From positions 93,952,965 through 94,016,964 of the forward strand of contig OX352765.1 in the NCBI GenBank assembly GCA_947095585.1: a stretch of 64,000 nt of DNA. Reading direction: 5' to 3'. The notes under the pieces are model-generated. The model searched no databases. It saw only the letters and a list, made by a program, of their open reading frames with translations, and had not been told where the DNA came from. The position numbers and the translations under genes are program-made. The DNA comes from Nephrocerus scutellatus. Lineage: Eukaryota; Arthropoda; Insecta; Diptera; Pipunculidae. Shown here one piece after another: positions 1 through 12,150 of the stretch; the stretch's first letter is position 1, and each line of letters opens with the position of its first letter.

Positions 1-1985
1 GAAGGCCACATCGCTCTGGACGTGGTGCAAATTGCTCCACCTTAGCTGTGCTTTGGTGATAAGGATGGAGAGATGGAAAGAGGACAGCTGACTGTCTCAG
101 CGCACTCCGTGTCCAGTATGACGCATTTCTTCGCCAGCACGTCCGCCCTCTCATTACCGTCAATGTCGCCATACCTCGGCACATAAACTAGGGTCAAGTC
201 TATGCGTTGGCTTATAGAAGCCAGTTCGGCATGGCACTGTCTGACGAGCTTACAATTGTTGCTTTTCGCAATAATGGCTTAAATAGCAGATTGGCTGTCT
301 ACACATATGCCAACCTTGTCCGCTATTGCGGTATTGTGAGATAGGCCCCTGCAATCCCCAGAGCTCCGCCTGGAAGATACTAGTAGAGTCAGATAGCTTG
401 TAGGACCTTAAAAGGTTAGCATTTTCCGAGTAAACTCAAGCACCTTCTCCATTACTCATATTGGATCCATCGGTGAAAAGAGTTGCATTAAAAAGCTCCA
501 CAGCTCTCCCGTCCTTCCAACTTTCTCGAGTTTGAAACCCCACGGCAAGGCAGTAGTCGGTTGAAGATGATATCAACTCCTTTGGTAACAACTGCAGTAT
601 ATTTCAGTACCCAGATTCTCTTAACCAGACCGCGCTGCACACCGCAACGTATTTAATAAATAGGTCGGGAGGTAGTAAGCGTAGGATTGTGTTAAGAGCA
701 TCGGTGGGACAGAAGCGAAGTACTCCAGTTATACCAACACCTGCTGATCTCTGCATTCTACCCAGCTGGCTAGCTTTGGACTTTTTATTAGTCGCCGGCC
801 ACCAGACCAGCGCATATAAGACGCAACACTGCTGTATACAGCCACAGAGCCATCCTCGGCTGCAGTCCCCATTTCTTGCCAATAGTTTAGCATATAGGGC
901 AATGCAGGCCCTAAAATCTATATTCGACTTCCAGCTGAGTTTCCTCTCTAGGATTACGTCGAGATATTTTGCTTCTAGGGCAGCGTAAGTCTCTTGTCAT
1001 TGAGCTTGGGCAGGGCAAAGTCCGGTATTTTGGACTTAGTGATGAAATGTACAATTTCAGTGTTTTCAGAGTTAACCCCTAGGCCACAACTGGTAGTCCA
1101 GGAGCTAATCTTTCCTAAAGCCCTATCCATGACCTCACTGATCACGGAAACGTACTGTCCAGACACAAGTATCACGACATCTTCTGCATACGCGACAACC
1201 TTCGTCCTGTCCATCTCAAGTGTCCTGAGGACCTTGTTTATAACCAGCAGCCATAGAAGGGGCGATATCACACCCCCTGTGCAGTGCCCCTGTCGACTGA
1301 TTTGGTAATACTGCTACTACCCAGATTGCCATGGATCACCCTGCTACCTAGCATGGAAACGATCCACCATATTCGAAGTTGCTCTACCCCTAACTGAGCG
1401 AGAGCCTCCTAAATGGCATCAATGTGGACATTGTTAAAGGCGCCTTTAATATCGAGAAAGGTGGCTACCTCATAGAGGGTTGTCTCTGTGGACCTGCCTT
1501 TAAGGTAAGCTTGCTGGTATTTTGATACGACCGTACCTTCGAAGCTTTGTCTTATATGGTAGTCTAAGATTCGCTCCAGCGTTTTCAGCAGGAACGATGA
1601 TAGACTAAGTGGTCTAAAATCTTTCGCCGATTCATGACCACTTCTGCCTGCTTTTGGGATGAACACAACTCGTACTCTTCTTCAGCTGTAGGGAACATAG
1701 CTAAGTCTTTGGCAACTTCTGAAAATATTCACTAACCAAGGGGTCGACACACCTATAGTCTTCTGGAGCATGATAGGTAGAAGAATGCCGTCAACGACAG
1801 GTGATTGCGAACGGCCCAGGAAACCTTTTCTCGGGTTATAATGTTATCCACTTCGCATGGTGTCACTTCGTGTTTATCAGGAAGACTCAGCCAGTGAGCA
1901 GTGGGTGGGAAAGTGGCTATTTACAAGATGTCCAAAGCTTCAGCCGTTGGTTCTAACCAACTGCCATCCGGTCTTTTTATAAGGA
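1..1985 (-). pseudogene. LOA/R1-like non-LTR retrotransposon remnant, RT plus RNase H (runs off window start)
   Basis: Read on the minus strand, this is the end of a retrotransposon pol gene. Near 1950 a segment of the type RPDGSW..PTAEALDIL leads into the RT. At 1666-1409 the RT shows FIPKAGR, a FRPLSLSSFLLKTLER block and a FLDIKGAFNNV block. At about 1270-975 follows VISPLLWLLVINKVL with the active-site box changed to YAED (family: YADD). At 882-700 comes the post-RT block with LLPPDLFIKYVA. RNase H lies at about 480-60: LFTDGSNM, FQAEL, a VDSQSAI-like segment and NERADVLAKK, all on the minus strand. Stops (one at 436-438) and frameshifts interrupt it. RT followed by RNase H is the LOA/I arrangement; the exact clade is inferred. 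The copy is inactive. Confidence 0.85.
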
Positions 1986-1989
1986 AGAC

Positions 1990-3760
1990 CTTAAAGACTT
2001 AACTTGTAAACAGCAGTCGCAGTTCGCAGTCATTTCTTTGTTTAGCACAAAAGCCCCACTGTCTCTCAAAGGTGCATTTAGTTATCCTGCAATCTGCTTG
2101 ATGTTTCATATCACAACGTCTCTTCTCTTAGCAGACTGTAACTTTCTCTGTGTGCGTGTGTGTACTTTGAGGCATATTTTATTAAAACTTCTCCTTGTGG
2201 TGGTATATTCGGTTTTGTATTTTTCCCCAACAAAATCGATTTAGGATGAAAGTTAATTGCAAATTTTAAGTGCCGCTCGTTGAAGCGTTGAACGAAATCA
2301 ATGTTTCCGTTGAGTGACAAAAATCATTCCAGTGGGAACAAAATGAGGGAAAAATACAGACAAACAAACCACAAGCCACAAAAATGACGACAAACGGATC
2401 TACGAGCATGTAATGTAAACCACATTCCCCCGAAGCATGCATCTAGGAGTATTATTGTTTACCATACGGAAATAGTTGTTGCTGTACACCGACGACACAA
2501 GAGTGCATTCCACGAGCGCACGTCGCTTCAACTCAAAGCATCTCTTCTGCACTCTGAGTACAGCAGCAGCCAGCCAGCCAGAAGATGACGACTGGGAATG
2601 CCGGTCTCCATTGACGTTCCATAGAACAGACCAAGTTGTTTACCACAAAGACATTTTTGAGGCGTTCGTAGCTTGTCACTACATCCGTACATGCGTGTAT
2701 AGATAGATCGCTGAGGAGACAGTATGGCGAGCGGCATCCTTTGAACTCCAGCCATCGGCGACGCACACCAATCGAATGTCCGTCCAATGTACGATCTTTT
2801 CATGTTCATGTTTTGTTTTGATTTTGCCTTACGCTCTTGCCGCTTCCGACCCCCAACGTTCGGTGTTTGTTTTATGTCGTCTATTGGACGGGGTCTTACG
2901 CGAATGCAGATGGGTCTGCCGCCCCCTAATGCAGTCGTTTAAAAATTAGCCATACTGATGAGTATGGCGTGGAAGTGGAAAATTGAATTTAAAATGTTTT
3001 GTTGTTGTGGGACGGACAACTACTTATCTGTCTATTACCGCCTCATAACGAGTGTATGTTGGCACCCACCCATACATGATATTAGCAACAGAAGAGGAGC
3101 ACAAGGGAGGACCGACCGACCGACCGCCTCATAAAGAGCTCGCGCGATTAACGCCGTGTTAATTTGTTGTTCATGCTGTGTGCACGTCCGCGGAATATTC
3201 AATTAGCGGTAATCGCAATACATAATAATCGCGTACATCGCTCAGAGTCATTCCCGCTTATGGTGAAGCGGAGCGACGAACAAACGAACGAGCAATTTAT
3301 TGAACTGACTACACAGCGCAGTCAATGCTTTGCATTAAAATAAGCACGCGTCTAAAATGCCTGTGTGTCTGTGTGTGTGAGACTAGGTGGGTGGATATGA
3401 CTTGATGGCTAAACACACTGCTGTCAGTTAGAACAACTAATTATTGACAGTTGATAGGGTCACCTTTGCGCCAACAGATGAGGAAGCGTTCTAACTGACT
3501 AGCTGACGTGTGACATATGGGGAATTGCATAACACCTTCTCCATATGTCTAGGCCAGCATTGATGGTGCCAAGGTGGCTTGTAAATGGAATATTCAAAAA
3601 TCAACAAGGTGCCAGATGACGGTGAGTCTAAGACAATCGAGTCGTGTTGAATTGGAAACGAACTTTAGGATTTAAAATTTGTAGTATTGCAAGTGTAGGT
3701 CTTCGTCAAGGGTTTTTTTATTCAAGTGTTATAGAGTTGACAACATTTCCTTATACTACA
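1990..3760. other. Unique non-coding DNA
   Basis: I recognise no gene or RT homology here. Open frames of 60-93 residues on both strands overlap one another and look like chance. The stretch has short tandem runs (ACCG at about 3110-3125, TGTG at about 3362-3378). Around 2760-3300 the GC content is higher and stop-poor, but no protein family is evident. Confidence 0.5.
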
Positions 3761-3764
3761 ACTA

Positions 3765-4605
3765 GTTTACACGAAAGAGTAGCTTCATCATTTCATATGG
3801 CTCTACAACCGCGGTCCACTCCTTGCCTCCCGCAAAAAGTCTCTCCACCGGCCCCGATTTTGAGCCGATGTCATCCAGATTTGCATCCCTAAACTCTGGG
3901 CGTCCTGATCTACGCCATCATTCTAGCGTAGGACTAGTCGGCCTCGCTGTCGTGTTCAATAAATCCTATCCTTTCCGAGCAGGATCCTCTTCGTTCATTG
4001 GAGCTAGATGTCCTGCCACCAGAGCCTACCGAGCTTAATTCTCTTCACGATGTCGCCATTGCGGTAACACTCGTAGATCTCATCATTATTGAGTCTCCAG
4101 AATCCTCCTTCCTCACATACGGGACCAACAATTCCTAAGAGGTCAGAATTCAGCTGATCCGAGATAGTTAAAGGATTGTACTACTTCAACCTCGCGCTCC
4201 ACTTTTTTAATTGAAGGACCAATAATGGATCTTCTACTCGCAGACGTGGCCACCATGTACTTTGTTTTGCTCTCATTTGTGTGTAGCCAAAGATATCGTG
4301 CCGCCTGCTCGATCTGGATGAGAGCTTCCTGTACAGCCCTTTGGTTTCTACTAACGATATCAATATGGTCTGCGTAAGCCATTATTGTTCCTCTCGCCGT
4401 TACGTCAGAGTCTCGGATCACTTTCTCCAACGCCAGGTTCAAGAGAACGCAGGCCAGTCCATTCATTTGTCGGAGCCCCGTTAAAGATGTTGAATGGGCG
4501 TGATAGTGATCCAGATATTTTTACTTCGCTTATAACATTGGTCATGGTCAACCTACATAGTCGCGTCAGTTTATTTGCGATGCCGAATTCTCTCGGTGAT
4601 TTTGC
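3765..4605 (-). pseudogene. RTE-like retrotransposon, 3' half (copy A)
   Basis: This minus-strand fragment contains REFGIANKLTRLCRLTMTN and the DSDVTARGTI block. It continues with an active-site box read as AYADH (family: YADD) at about 4360-4375, an RNQRAVQEALIQIEQAAR helix and KTKYMVATSASRRS. The 3' end carries the shared motif GCGGGAGGC (plus strand gcctcccgc at 3827-3835) and ends near an ATGATGAAG tail at about 3785-3795. The family is known elsewhere as endonuclease-reverse transcriptase of RTE type. Several blocks are missing, the catalytic box is altered and frames shift, so the copy is dead. Its 5' side stops near 4605. Confidence 0.8.
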
Positions 4606-4865
4606 TTTGTTTTTTAGGCAGGCTCTTGATATGGCGCAGTTGGTCGAATTCTGGTTAAAATGTGTTTTGACTGAACTCATTGGCGGCCGTTGTCCAGAGT
4701 GATGCCCTTCTTCGCTCCGCTTTTTTATTGATCTCTGTGTTGCTGTGTACCCTGGAAACTATACAAGGGCTGTGTTCAGGTTTTGACTTTTCAAATCCAG
4801 TTCTTTTTGTCACTGTCTAACAAGTTAGCTGTCTACGGATATTCCAATCCTTCCGATTTGTGAAG
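4606..4865. other. Unassigned spacer between two retroelement fragments
   Basis: No convincing homology. The minus frame that runs out of the RTE copy continues into this stretch but no longer matches the other RTE copies, so the junction at about 4605 looks like a truncation or insertion point. Confidence 0.4.
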
Positions 4866-4869
4866 TACT

Positions 4870-5600
4870 TCGTCGGTAATATCTCTGCCCGAAAGATCCT
4901 AGCGAGTCAGGAAGCCATAATACTTGTACAAATTGTCTGCACCCAATCCATCCTTCATCTTGTATCCACAGTATAGATTGTTTCCTCTAGTTGGAAACTT
5001 GATAACAAAGCTATAGTTGTAGCTAAGTTTTGGGATGCAGTTGTTGGTAAAAGACTTCAGGTACTGTCTTCACAGTAGTATGGTCTGGTGACAAACCACC
5101 CAGACTCCCTAAGTCATACTGCACTGAACATCGCGACGTATTTGATAAATATGTCAGGAGGTAGTAGGTGTGTGAAGATGTTTGGACCTACATTGGACAT
5201 ATCCGAAAGCTCGTGATGCTGAGATATTTGTAATCTGCTAAGCTTGATGACACTGCATTCTTTTATCATCGCAGGTCAGCGGACTAGCGCTATATGTAAG
5301 CATAAGAAGCATTAGTAACTGTGCACAACCTTTGACTGGAGGCCGAATTTCCTACCAATGGTTTTACTGCTGCCATTGAGAGCAACGCATGTTTTCGGTG
5401 TTCGTCTTCCAGCTAACCTTTTGGTACATGATGGCACCGATATATTTAGATTTTCTAGTTGAGGAGTTGAGAATGTCCAGGCCCATTCAACGACTGCACT
5501 GATTACAGATAGGTGCTGTCCTGCTACAAGAATCATTACGTCTTTTGCATATGCGACTATCTTCGTCTTGTCTCGCTCGAGCAAGTGGTTTTACATAAGT
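4870..5600 (-). pseudogene. LOA-like retrotransposon fragment (RT end and post-RT domain)
   Basis: The minus strand encodes DKTKIVAYAKDVMILVAGQ at 5580-5520. The active-site box is YAKD in place of YADD, so catalysis would be lost. At about 5200-5100 a block reads HLLPPDIFIKYVAMFSAV followed by a stop, homologous to LLPPDLFIKYVAVCSAV of the copy at 1-1985. The strip at 4900-5060 aligns in order with the plus-strand text at 34960-35160, which belongs to another LOA-like copy. It is decayed by frameshifts and a large deletion between RT box and post-RT block. Confidence 0.75.
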
Positions 5601-6623
5601 GGAACAATGTTTTAAGAAATCTAATGGCCAAACCAATCCTAACAAATCCTTCTTTTAGTTATCGAGTAATGAAAAAGATTGATCTTGTATTCGCGCGATC
5701 TTAAATATAATAATAAAAGTCAGGTGATTTACTTTCATCTTACGCCGATGCTAGCCAGTATTCCACGAGCTGCAGAATCTCGATATTTTTCGATGACACC
5801 AAAACCTCAAAGATTCAAATTCACTTCTGCTTAGTTATTTGCAAAGAAAAATTAAAAAATGTTTATAATATTGATTGGGTTTTGGAATCATCGCAAAGAT
5901 CAGAAACAAAATATATCACCCCCGCAAGTACAGCGAAAGCAGGGAGGCATGGCTATTGGTCACTTCTTACACCCAAAGAGTCGTCTGCCAAATTCAATAA
6001 AAATCCAATTTGTTGATTGGAAAACATAAAACTGATCCGGACTGGTCCGGTTAGCCGGATGTTTAGATCACTTTGCGCTCTCGATTGGCAACTCAGATCC
6101 CACCTCAGTCAGTTCGTTTGGATGCCGCAATTATTGACACAACCTTCATGTCAATTATTGATGTTTAGTTTTTCAATTGAAAAGTAACCGTTATTTGTTA
6201 TTTCTAAGAAATTTTAGTATTTTTGTTTGTTGTTCTAAATTAGCACTCAGCTTGCACGCTGCTGCGTCTCAACGGATCCGGCTAGAGGATGCTTTCATTG
6301 CATTGGAGATGATCTGCGTCATTCGGTGTACGATAAATGCATCGTGAAGGCGAAAAGGATCACCAGTTGATTGATGTGTAGGTCGGTGGAAGTGACAGCT
6401 ACACTCAGAGAAAAACACTATGGAATTCATTTTATTTACCATTAATTCAATAGATTTTTTCCAATTGTTTTAAGTCAATCGTCAATTATATTGATAGTTC
6501 ATCTCTCCTATTGTTTTAATCGTGTTAGCATTTTATAGTATATTACATAACAAGCTAGGAAAGCTATCGTGCGAGTAAGAAGCTTGAAGCACAAGGCGGA
6601 AGCCAAGTGCGGCAATAGCTGTA
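5601..6623. other. AT-rich non-coding DNA
   Basis: No gene recognised. At about 6034-6060 there is a small imperfect palindrome built on ATCCGG/CCGGAT. The rest is AT-rich unique sequence with short chance frames. Confidence 0.5.
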
Positions 6624-7243
6624 TTTTATTATCACCTATGATCCATATAGATCATTGGTTTGTATGAATTACAACAACAATACGAGATCTTGCTATTTAT
6701 CAGGATCTATTTTCGTGATTCAAAATTAGTTTGCTCTATTTCTCACTAGGTTACATTTTCGTTCGTGAATGTTGGTGTAATTGTCGACGGCTATAAATCG
6801 TCCATGTTGCCAGATTAGAATATAAAATATTATTTGCAAATTAAATATTATTCAATAATTATATGTTCAAATAAATGAATATTCTCCTAACTGTGATTAA
6901 AAAGTAATATTTAACTTCGATTTTTTGGATCCTAATCCGTGAATAGAAACCATTTTAGATGAATTTGTGGTCCTAAAATATATTAGAAAAAAAATTAGCT
7001 CGTCAACTTTTATTCAAAAAAAAATATTCGGTCGCATGGCAACTTCGCGCTAAACGTTAAAACAAGCTCAGCTATGCCTATTGAGGGAATTATTCCAAAA
7101 TCAAACATAAACGTAAACAAAAAACAGCTGCTATGACGACTAAATTTCAAACTATTACCACAACACAGAACATAAATTTTTCGTTGATCTAGACTGTTTT
7201 ATTTTCATTGTGGGATCTATATAGATCATAGGTAATAATAAAA
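6624..7243. repeat. Inverted-repeat-bounded segment, possible MITE relic
   Basis: A 30-bp arm at 6624-6653 matches the reverse complement of 7214-7243 at 28 of 30 positions. Each arm begins TTTTATTATYACCTATG and contains GATCYATATAGATC, which is a perfect palindrome in the right arm. The interior (about 560 bp) is AT-rich with no transposase motif. A terminal or subterminal inverted repeat of a short DNA element is a reasonable reading, but no target-site duplication is evident and the arms may continue outward in decayed form. Confidence 0.45.
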
Positions 7244-10042
7244 CACGACTAATATTACGAGCATTCGATATGTACGCTATTTTTTCACTCGACCAAATCA
7301 ATTTTTCTGCTAAACTGCTCGTGCGCAATGCAAAACTACTGTGGGAATGTGTATTCATTATTATTATTATTGAAAGTAAAGTATAAAAATTATTATGAGA
7401 AACAAACACGAAACAAAAATATCTCTCTATCTCTTTTTTTCCTTATACTAAATACTGAATGTTTGTTCTGTCTTTTTCAGGTATGTAACTGCAGTATCAC
7501 CAGGACTCATTTCCATTCTGATCAATATTGGGAACAAGCCGGAATGGTTTGTCGTTTGGCCTTCTAGCAATATGGTAGATTATCGGTATGTAATGCGAGT
7601 CTGATAGATAGCCCATTGCATCCAGATACAGGAATACTTCAGGTGGAATATTTCCACTCATTAATGTACGGAGGGTACGACTAGAAATGTTTCCGAAATA
7701 AGGTCGTTTTCTATGTCAGCTAACCGAGCGAAATGGTTTCTGGACTGGCCCTTACACACTACTGACCCAACCAAACTGACCGCCCATCCACTGAAACGAA
7801 CGCACAGCACTGAGCCCCACCCCAACTACCAGGCCACTGGACGTATCTCCAGAGATGTTAAAACCAAACCACATGTCATGTATCTGTGATGCTAGATGCG
7901 CATTTTTCCTTCCATCTAAGGCATACGGAATACGCGCCGCTCACGCCAATTCAAGCCTTATAGATACTTGCGAAGGATTTTATTAATTTTCCCGCTTCAT
8001 ATCGCAAGATGTCAATCAAAAAAGCAATTACCACCGCCCGTCTTGACCACACTACTATTAATAAAAATTGACAGTCCGATGGCTCGATCAAATTCGGATT
8101 CAAATCCAAAGTTTTTTGTTTTTGTTAAGGCGACGACGCACGATTGGATACACGGCGTAGTGATTCTCCCAAACAAGAGTTGAAGCAGGCGCCATTCACC
8201 GGACAGCACACCGTAGATCGACTTCGACATCGACATCGACACCAGACTAGGAGCCACTTTGCAGCCGTAATTTACATCAATGATCGAACGATGCTATTAG
8301 GCTCATTGCGCCGACCAATCGACCAATCGACCAATCGACGACCGACAACCTCTAGACAAGTTGGCTCTCGCAAGAATAATTGCATGCAGCGGAGCGAGTG
8401 ATCTATCGTGCGCCCAGCAATCGGTAGCGTCGTGGCACAAAGAACGAAACGAAACATAATTGCCGCTAGCCGGCTCTACTGCCTGTCACGCATTCTAAGC
8501 CGCCGCCAAATGCCAAATCGAAGCGTGCGTGTATCGTATTCCAAGTCTAATTATTTGAATGCGCCCGCTGTTGCCGCTGGCCTCCATCAAGATGGACGAA
8601 CGGACGGATAGACGACAGCAGCCAGATCAGTGGACGAACCCGTGGGGCTACCGAATTGATGTAAATGATGGCGTGTGCTGCCGCTCCGAACGTGTGCAAT
8701 GATCGTGATCGCATGACTTCAAAAACGCGGCATCAGGTTAGAAGTATCTTTTGAAGTAAGGCATTGGAATTGCGTGACAATTGCACTTCCAACCGAAAAA
8801 TATCTAATGAAATAAATTCGAACTGAAAAAAAGATAAAGATAAATATCTATCCATCTAACTATTAGGTTTTGCCGTTAAATGCCACAAAAATTGCCAGTT
8901 TACACGTTTATCTGCCTCATATCGGGCTACTGCATTTTTACCAACACCCCCCTCGGCAGTGGTTTGGTGTGATGCATAAACAGTTAGCTGTGTGCTACCA
9001 TCGCCATTGCAATTAACAGCCTGCTGTGAGCGAGTCGCCTTCATCGTGGTCGTTCACTTCATCAAATGGCGATTTGCAACTTAATGGTCAATTGCACTCG
9101 ACTCGTATTGTAGGTACGCGAACGACGCGACGGTTAGCATATGGGTCCAGATGAGCCAGCTGGCTAAAACCACCGGTTGGCGCCATCGTCTGCGACTTGT
9201 GCCGCTTGCGCTGCTCGCATGCATCCATTCATTAAAATTTCTGATATTCGATTGGAAATTGAATTTGTCCGCGGACGTGTAGATAAATTTCGAATTAGGC
9301 ATTACACACACAGACACACACAAGTAACAAAAATATCTAAAATGTATCTGCTGAGGTGCTGTCCGAGGATTAAACATGAAGGCGCCTGGCTGCCTGGCTG
9401 CATGCCTGCCTACCCGCCTGCCATTCTACCAGATTCATGGAATGGAATTGTCATTGATGCACGCTTTGGGGATTGATTTTCGAGAGTTGCCATCAGAGGG
9501 GGAATTAAAAATGAGACCAACAATTTAATTACTTTGGATTGTGATATGTGTGGCGCCTGGACACGCACGCACTAACCGCAGAAAATTTATTCATTTTGGC
9601 GAATTAGAAGGGGTTGGGTCGGACGGGCGATTGCAACTGCATTTTGATTGGATTCGACCACAATAATTTTGTCCAGAACTCAAATCCATTCAATTGAAAA
9701 ATGCATCAATGGCATAAATTTCTGATTTAGCGCCATTCGAAAGCTAACGAAGAGCGCCGCACATACCTACGGCCAGATACTTCATTATGCCAAAATGCCA
9801 AACATTCTAATTAATTGCGCAATAGGCTCGTGATTTATTCGGATTTCGGATCTTTTTTTCGCTAAATTGATTTATGCAAAATGCAAACAAAATAATGCAG
9901 CGAACTAATGAAGCAGGACGCGGGAGAACCGAATACCCAGGAATGTGTCAAGCTGGAATAGAGTGGCGTTCGAAACAAAAACTCTAGAGAATGCCAATCA
10001 GCTGTTGCATAAATTGTTCGCACTTCCTAGCGTTAGGTTATG
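7244..10042. other. Unique non-coding DNA, possibly regulatory or intronic
   Basis: No transposon homology or coding gene recognised. From about 8000 to 10000 the base composition is more balanced than in the flanking repeats and there are short internal repeats: TCGACA steps at 8218-8240, ACCAATCG steps at 8312-8335, GCCTGGCTGCC steps at about 9385-9420. AATTAA/TTAATTG motifs recur near 9500-9850. Single-copy, motif-rich DNA of this kind often houses fly enhancers, but nothing here proves it. Confidence 0.35.
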
Positions 10043-10287
10043 AACGAGGGCAGGCTGAAAAGTAATCGGCCTGGACGAGAACAGGACAAGAACAAAACGT
10101 ATTCTCAACATAGCCGCCTTTAAGGTGATAAACACTTCGTCCAACGATTTGTCGAGGCCTCCGTTTCAGCAATGACCAACCTCCTCATTCCATCCAAATC
10201 ACTTTCCAACGGGCCGTTTCTTCAAGTTTGGATACAAATAATACAAAATAATACAGAGAGCGGACTGCTATTCAACCTACCCTCGTA
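10043..10287 (-). mobile_element. Internally deleted mariner-like element with both terminal repeats
   Basis: The left end (10044 onward) reads ACGAGGGCAGGCTGAAAAG. The reverse complement of the right end (to 10286) reads ACGAGGGTAGGTTGAATAG, so the element is about 245 bp. Between the ends the minus strand keeps the C-terminus of a mariner transposase in shifted frames: LKKRPVGK, NEEV, IAETEA, RWTKC and LKGGYVEN. These match the end of mariner transposases (typically KRW.KCI.LKGDYVEK). A full mariner is about 1.3 kb, so most of the gene including the catalytic core is gone. A TA is present at the right end (10286-10287) but not clearly at the left. Confidence 0.75.
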
Positions 10288-11254
10288 GATCGGCAAATTA
10301 CACATGTAACTCTTTTTTTAATGTCTGTGAAAAGTGATTTTCCATCAACAACAGAACATTAATTTCCACAAAAGCATTCCATAAAGCTTTTTAAAAAAGT
10401 AAACTAAGATTAGATTGGAAGACTGAGTACACTTAGGTTTTAGCTTCAAACGTTTAGGTAAAGTTGGGCTTCCACGATCCATTTTTAAAAAAATTTTTCA
10501 CGAAGGTCCACACAGTGTAGAGTTGGAGCGTGAGCCCCGCGCTTGCCTAGCTTTCGCCATTAAGCATACTCTTGAACTATGTACCATTCAGCAGTCCTCT
10601 CTTCGAGAGTAAACCGCAGCCCCCACGTTGCATCCTCAGAACGAGCTGGGTCTCAACCACAATTGTCCTCAGACCGGTCGAACCTTACGGTCGGCCTTAT
10701 TGTCTGTGAGAACGGACAATTCCCGCGGTACCAACGCGACCTTGGTAAGGTCTGACAGACATCAAGGGACTCAGCTCTTTCAGAATGAGTGCTTGGGCGA
10801 TTGCAAAAGCAGACCCTGGCAGGCAGCACGTTCGTCACTAGGATACCACCACTAATATCCTAGGCCGCCCGGGGTAGAAACTATCCCAGGCACCAACGCT
10901 ATTGTATGACAGGAGCGCTTCATGCTTAAAAACCGGGCCCATTCTGACATTTTTAATAGAAGCCCCCTGCCCATTTAATCTTCCGAGTTAAGCCAAGTAT
11001 CAGACTTATAATAACCAGACGATAAAGTAAGATACAGCGGCCCCATCGGGCAACACGAAGGTCCAGCAAGAAATGTGATCACAATGCATCTGCTACGATA
11101 TATGGTTAAGAAGACATTCCAATGCTTTAGCAACTAACTTGATCAACGTCGCTATTCTAAGCTTTTAAAATGCAAATGTATCCAAGATATAGGGATAACT
11201 TAACACTACCACCACTGATTGGGCCAAACATTATTTAAAATGTATCTAATACAA
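10288..11254. other. Unassigned sequence with a GC-richer block
   Basis: No homology recognised. Positions 10550-10930 are noticeably GC-richer than the surroundings and have few stops in one plus frame (10628-10855), which may indicate an old transposon untranslated region or ORF1 remnant. I cannot assign it. Confidence 0.35.
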
Positions 11255-11758
11255 ATTTTTTTTTATTGTGAAGGTTGGAGTCTCCAATTAAAGAATGTTA
11301 GTTCATGTAGCTCCCTCTGCTGGCCCTACAATAACTCATCCTGTGAGTCCAGTTTTCAATACCTGTTTCGATGGATGATTTCGGTACATATTTCGCGAAT
11401 AACAGTCGTAATGTTATGTTTTAAAAATGGAATTGTCTCTACATTATCCGCATAACATCTATCCTTAACGGCACCCTATAGAAAAAAGTCCATCGGCGTC
11501 TAATCGCAGCTCCGCGCAGGCCAATTAACATCTCCAAAACGGCTGATTACAAATTTGGCGCGTAAGAAATAGATTGTCAGTCGGCTTGTATGGCATGTGG
11601 CGCTATCTTGTTGAAACCAAAGGTCGTCCACATTCATGGCGTCAATATGAGACCATAAAAAGTTGGTCAGCTGGCTCTGTAACGGTCGCCATTGACGGTA
11701 ACGGCGTTTCTAGCAGCGTTTTCGAAGGAAAATGGGCCACCACTCCAAAATCTAGACA
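11255..11758 (-). pseudogene. Mariner-type transposase fragment, C-terminal half
   Basis: On the minus strand this encodes the Tc1/mariner DDE domain in one largely continuous frame with stops. In order: FWSGGPFSFENAARNAVTVN (start about 11755), VDDLWFQQDSATCHTSR (about 11635-11585), ISRFGDVNWPARSCD, a TPMDFFL*GAVK block, YADNVETIPFLKHNI, and near the end WTHRMSYCRASRGSYMN followed by a stop (about 11340). The FQQD aspartate and the SCD...TP.DFFLWG catalytic region match the family, but the expected Trp-Gly is a stop plus Gly. The N-terminal DNA-binding part is missing. It joins an RTE fragment directly at about 11758. Confidence 0.85.
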
Positions 11759-12150
11759 TCTTTCCATCTGCTTAGTTGTTGATTTGCCTCGAATAAAGAC
11801 ACACTGGTATGAGCCAATAATGCCCTTCGCATAGAGGGCTATCCGGATTTGTAGGATATGGGCTTGCATGTAGTATGGATGGGAAAATCTTATACACGGT
11901 ACTCAACAACCACGAAAACTGCACGTTTTGATAATTCCTTTCTTATGATTATGGAAGGCACAGGATGACCACTTTCCAGTCTTCTGACATCGTTTTTTTT
12001 CTCCGATACCTGAACCCTTAGTTCAAGAATTGCTGTAAGTAAGGTGGTCTCCAAATTTAATCAGCTTCACTGGGTTGACATATGAGTTCGAGGTCTTCTG
12101 GGTTTGGGATTGCATTTAGATTTATTGCTCCACTAACTTCGTCTAAGCGA
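11759..12150 (-). pseudogene. RTE-like retrotransposon RT fragment (copy B)
   Basis: The minus strand carries, in shifting frames, LDEVSGAIN (12150), a LIKFGD block, a W..VILCP.H.KKG block, a KIFPSIL block, then IALYAKGIIGSYQC.FIRGKSTT and MERCLDF. These match the N-terminal RT half of the other RTE copies (for example 28008-28420) in the same order. It ends abruptly where mariner sequence begins, suggesting that insertion or recombination joined the two. Confidence 0.75.
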
